64,000 nt of DNA, taken from the NCBI RefSeq assembly GCF_003591515.1, contig NZ_QZCG01000008.1, positions 124,001 to 188,000 of the forward strand, in the 5' to 3' direction. Of this stretch, positions 62,681 through 64,000 are shown piece after piece. Positions within the stretch are counted from its first letter, which is position 1, and every line of letters starts with the position of its first letter. A model generated the notes under the pieces. It was not told the DNA's origin and did not search any database. It saw only the letters and a program-made list of their open reading frames with translations. This stretch comes from Paracoccus onubensis. Its GTDB lineage: Bacteria > Pseudomonadota > Alphaproteobacteria > Rhodobacterales > Rhodobacteraceae. Position numbers and translations under genes: made by a program.

Positions 62681-63481
62681 TTGCGGATCACATGTCTCAA
62701 CGGCTGGGGAGGAAAGCTGCACGTCGAATTGGCCGCCTATCTGTCCGTGAACAGCCCGGATCTTTTATGCCTTCAGGAAGTCATCCACAGCCCCGGCAGT
62801 GAAAAGGAATGGCTGACATACAGGGATGGTGATCACGTGCTTGCGCAAAGGGCGAATTTCTTCAGGGATATCTGCGAAGTTCTGCCCGACCACATCGCAA
62901 TCTTCTGCCCCGCGGCCCAAGGGGTTCTGTGGGATGATGACAAGCCTGTTCCCTCGCAATGGGGGCTGGCGACCTTCGTTCACAGATCGCATACCATCAT
63001 AGGACAGGTTCAGGGATTCGTGCACAAGGATTTCTCGCCCGATGGCTTTGGCGAACATCCGCGTTCAAGAAATGCGCATGGCGTTCGTATCCATGATGAC
63101 AGCGCCGACCGGACGATCAGCGTCACCCATATGCACGGCCTGCGCGATCTCAAGGGAAAGATGGATACGGCCGAACGCGCGGCACAGGCCCGCCGGCTGC
63201 TGGAAATCTCGCGGCAGGTATCGCGGTCCGACGATCTTGCCGTGATCTGCGGCGATTTCAATGTAGAGCCGGACAGCGAAACCATCGCCCTTCTGGAACA
63301 ATCGGGAATGACCGAACTCGTAAGAAGCGGCGGCTTCGAAAGCACCCGGACCTCTCATTACAGGAAGCCCGGAAAATTCGCCGATTACATGCTGATCAAT
63401 CAGCCGGGGGCGGTGCGGGCATTCGATGTGGTCCATGACCCCGAGGTCTCGGATCACTGCCCGCTTGTCCTGGATTTGTAG
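62681..63481 (+). CDS. Endonuclease/exonuclease/phosphatase (EEP) family protein
   Basis: A 266-residue metal-dependent phosphodiesterase-like protein starting at TTG 62681 after GAGGGGGA. Family residues are visible: Asn and Trp in ITCLNGWGGK, the metal Glu in DLLCLQEVIHS, AVICGDFNVEPDSE (Asp and Asn of the active site), and the final SDHCPLVLDL with catalytic Asp-His. The central HGVRIH and ISVTHMHGL carry further ligands. It has no signal peptide. Substrate could be nucleic acid, phospholipid or an inositol phosphate. It is divergent from the siderophore receptor. Confidence 0.83.
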   Translation: MRITCLNGWGGKLHVELAAYLSVNSPDLLCLQEVIHSPGSEKEWLTYRDGDHVLAQRANFFRDICEVLPDHIAIFCPAAQGVLWDDDKPVPSQWGLATFVHRSHTIIGQVQGFVHKDFSPDGFGEHPRSRNAHGVRIHDDSADRTISVTHMHGLRDLKGKMDTAERAAQARRLLEISRQVSRSDDLAVICGDFNVEPDSETIALLEQSGMTELVRSGGFESTRTSHYRKPGKFADYMLINQPGAVRAFDVVHDPEVSDHCPLVLDL

Positions 63482-63521
63482 CACCTTCCTCCCGCTGCCC
63501 TTTGTTGCGGGACCTCGCCTC

Positions 63522-64000
63522 TCACATTGTCCGGTTGTGTGCTGCCTGTGCTTTTGCGGGATCGGGGCTGTGTTGTTGATGTTTACCGGCCTGCACTGCG
63601 GTGATCGCGGCGGCGTATATGATGTCCTCGGTCGTGCATCCTCTCGACAGATCGTTTGCGGGCTTGTCCAGGCCCTGGAGGATCGGGCCGATGGCGGTCA
63701 GTCCGCCCAGGCGCTGGGCGATCTTGTAGCCGATATTGCCGGCGGCCAGATCGGGGAAGATGAACACGTTCGGGCGCCCGGTCAACCGGCTGCCGGGGGC
63801 CTTGCGGGCCCGGATCGCCCCGTCAAGCGCCGCGTCGAACTGAATCTCGCCATCCACCTCCAGATCGGGATCGGCGGCGCGGATCAGGGCCAGCGCCTCG
63901 TGAAGCCTGATCAGGCTGGGATGCTCGGCCGAGCCGGCGGTCGAGAAGCTCAGCAGCGCGATCCGCGGCGTCTCGGCCAGCACCTGCCGGCAGCTTCCGG
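63522..64000 (-). CDS. pta: Phosphate acetyltransferase, C-terminal part (5' end outside window)
   Basis: The frame is open to the window edge and gives 159 residues of a Pta catalytic domain. [20 protein letters not shown] and [20 protein letters not shown] match the operon-encoded Pta at 48791-49837 closely, with conserved Ser/Gly-rich CoA and phosphate-binding residues. The C-terminal 25 residues are a divergent polar tail. It is probably a second pta, perhaps beside an acetate kinase or another xsc gene to the right, which cannot be seen. Confidence 0.88.
   Translation of the reverse strand, partial: GSCRQVLAETPRIALLSFSTAGSAEHPSLIRLHEALALIRAADPDLEVDGEIQFDAALDGAIRARKAPGSRLTGRPNVFIFPDLAAGNIGYKIAQRLGGLTAIGPILQGLDKPANDLSRGCTTEDIIYAAAITAVQAGKHQQHSPDPAKAQAAHNRTM

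Noticed and set aside
63490..63512. Terminator between the EEP gene and pta
   Set aside because: Only a six-base-pair stem with an 11-base loop and no T-run.
1..64000. tRNA, rRNA, CRISPR, insertion sequence or phage genes
   Set aside because: I looked for these on both strands and found no cloverleaf, repeat-spacer array, transposase or phage structural gene.

Overview
The window is a high-GC chromosomal segment from an alphaproteobacterium, most likely a Rhodobacterales member of Paracoccus type. The evidence is the set of gene families (TTT, HAAT and DASS organic-anion transporters, Xsc/Pta, SoeABC, BKACE, FCD-type GntR regulators), dense 1-4 bp ATGA/GTGA/TGATG stop-start overlaps, and a candidate intergenic repeat near 27.95 kb. 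I see no rRNA, tRNA, CRISPR array, prophage or insertion sequence. Nearly everything is a catabolic or uptake operon for small carboxylates, sulfonates or related compounds, each with its own regulator.

Layout, left half. 1-2.1 kb: end of a thiamine-diphosphate enzyme and a gamma-glutamyltransferase homologue. 2.6-5.7 kb: oxalate module oxc-frc with a clear terminator. 5.8-7.5 kb: large protein with a zeta-toxin/kinase-like P-loop. 8-11 kb: TerC-type membrane protein, then an Nramp-like transporter with a small membrane partner. 11-12.1 kb: gene-poor. 12.2-14.1 kb: ketopantoate-reductase-like and FAH-family enzymes. 14.1-21.3 kb (minus strand): DASS dicarboxylate transporter, fused ADP-forming acyl-CoA ligase, sucCD-like (or malate-CoA) ligase and a GntR regulator. 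21.7-27.2 kb (minus strand): membrane protein, sulfotransferase-like protein, and a pair made of an unknown protein and a sulfatase with RTX repeats. 28.1-36.3 kb: divergent SDR/GntR and a Liv-type ABC system whose permease and two ATPases are one polypeptide, followed by a 3-hydroxyacid dehydrogenase and a BKACE enzyme.

Layout, right half. 36.4-42.9 kb: TetR-controlled unit with an NMT1/THI5-like ABC transporter and three enzymes (epimerase-like SDR without the usual Lys, double GNAT, DapA-like lyase). Two copies of the same 16-bp operator flank tetR. 42.9-44.3 kb: hemolysin-III-like protein and a ccdAB toxin-antitoxin pair. 44.3-59.0 kb: a ten-gene minus-strand unit plus a divergent LacI regulator that reads as a complete sulfoacetate pathway: TctABC (uptake), SauT (sulfoacetyl-CoA), SauS (sulfoacetaldehyde), Xsc (acetyl phosphate + sulfite), Pta (acetyl-CoA) and SoeABC (sulfite to sulfate, electrons to quinone). 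59.1-62.5 kb: siderophore uptake (RhtX/FptX-type MFS and TonB-dependent receptor). 62.7-63.5 kb: EEP-family phosphodiesterase. 63.5-64 kb: end of a second pta.

The strongest candidates for something not yet described are the TetR/NMT1-like operon at 36.4-42.9 kb (substrate unknown, unusual enzymes, well-defined operator), the sulfoacetate supercluster with a TTT transporter in place of the known SauU, and the Liv-BKACE unit with the triple-fused transporter. All functional statements are by family recognition from the sequence; no database search was run.
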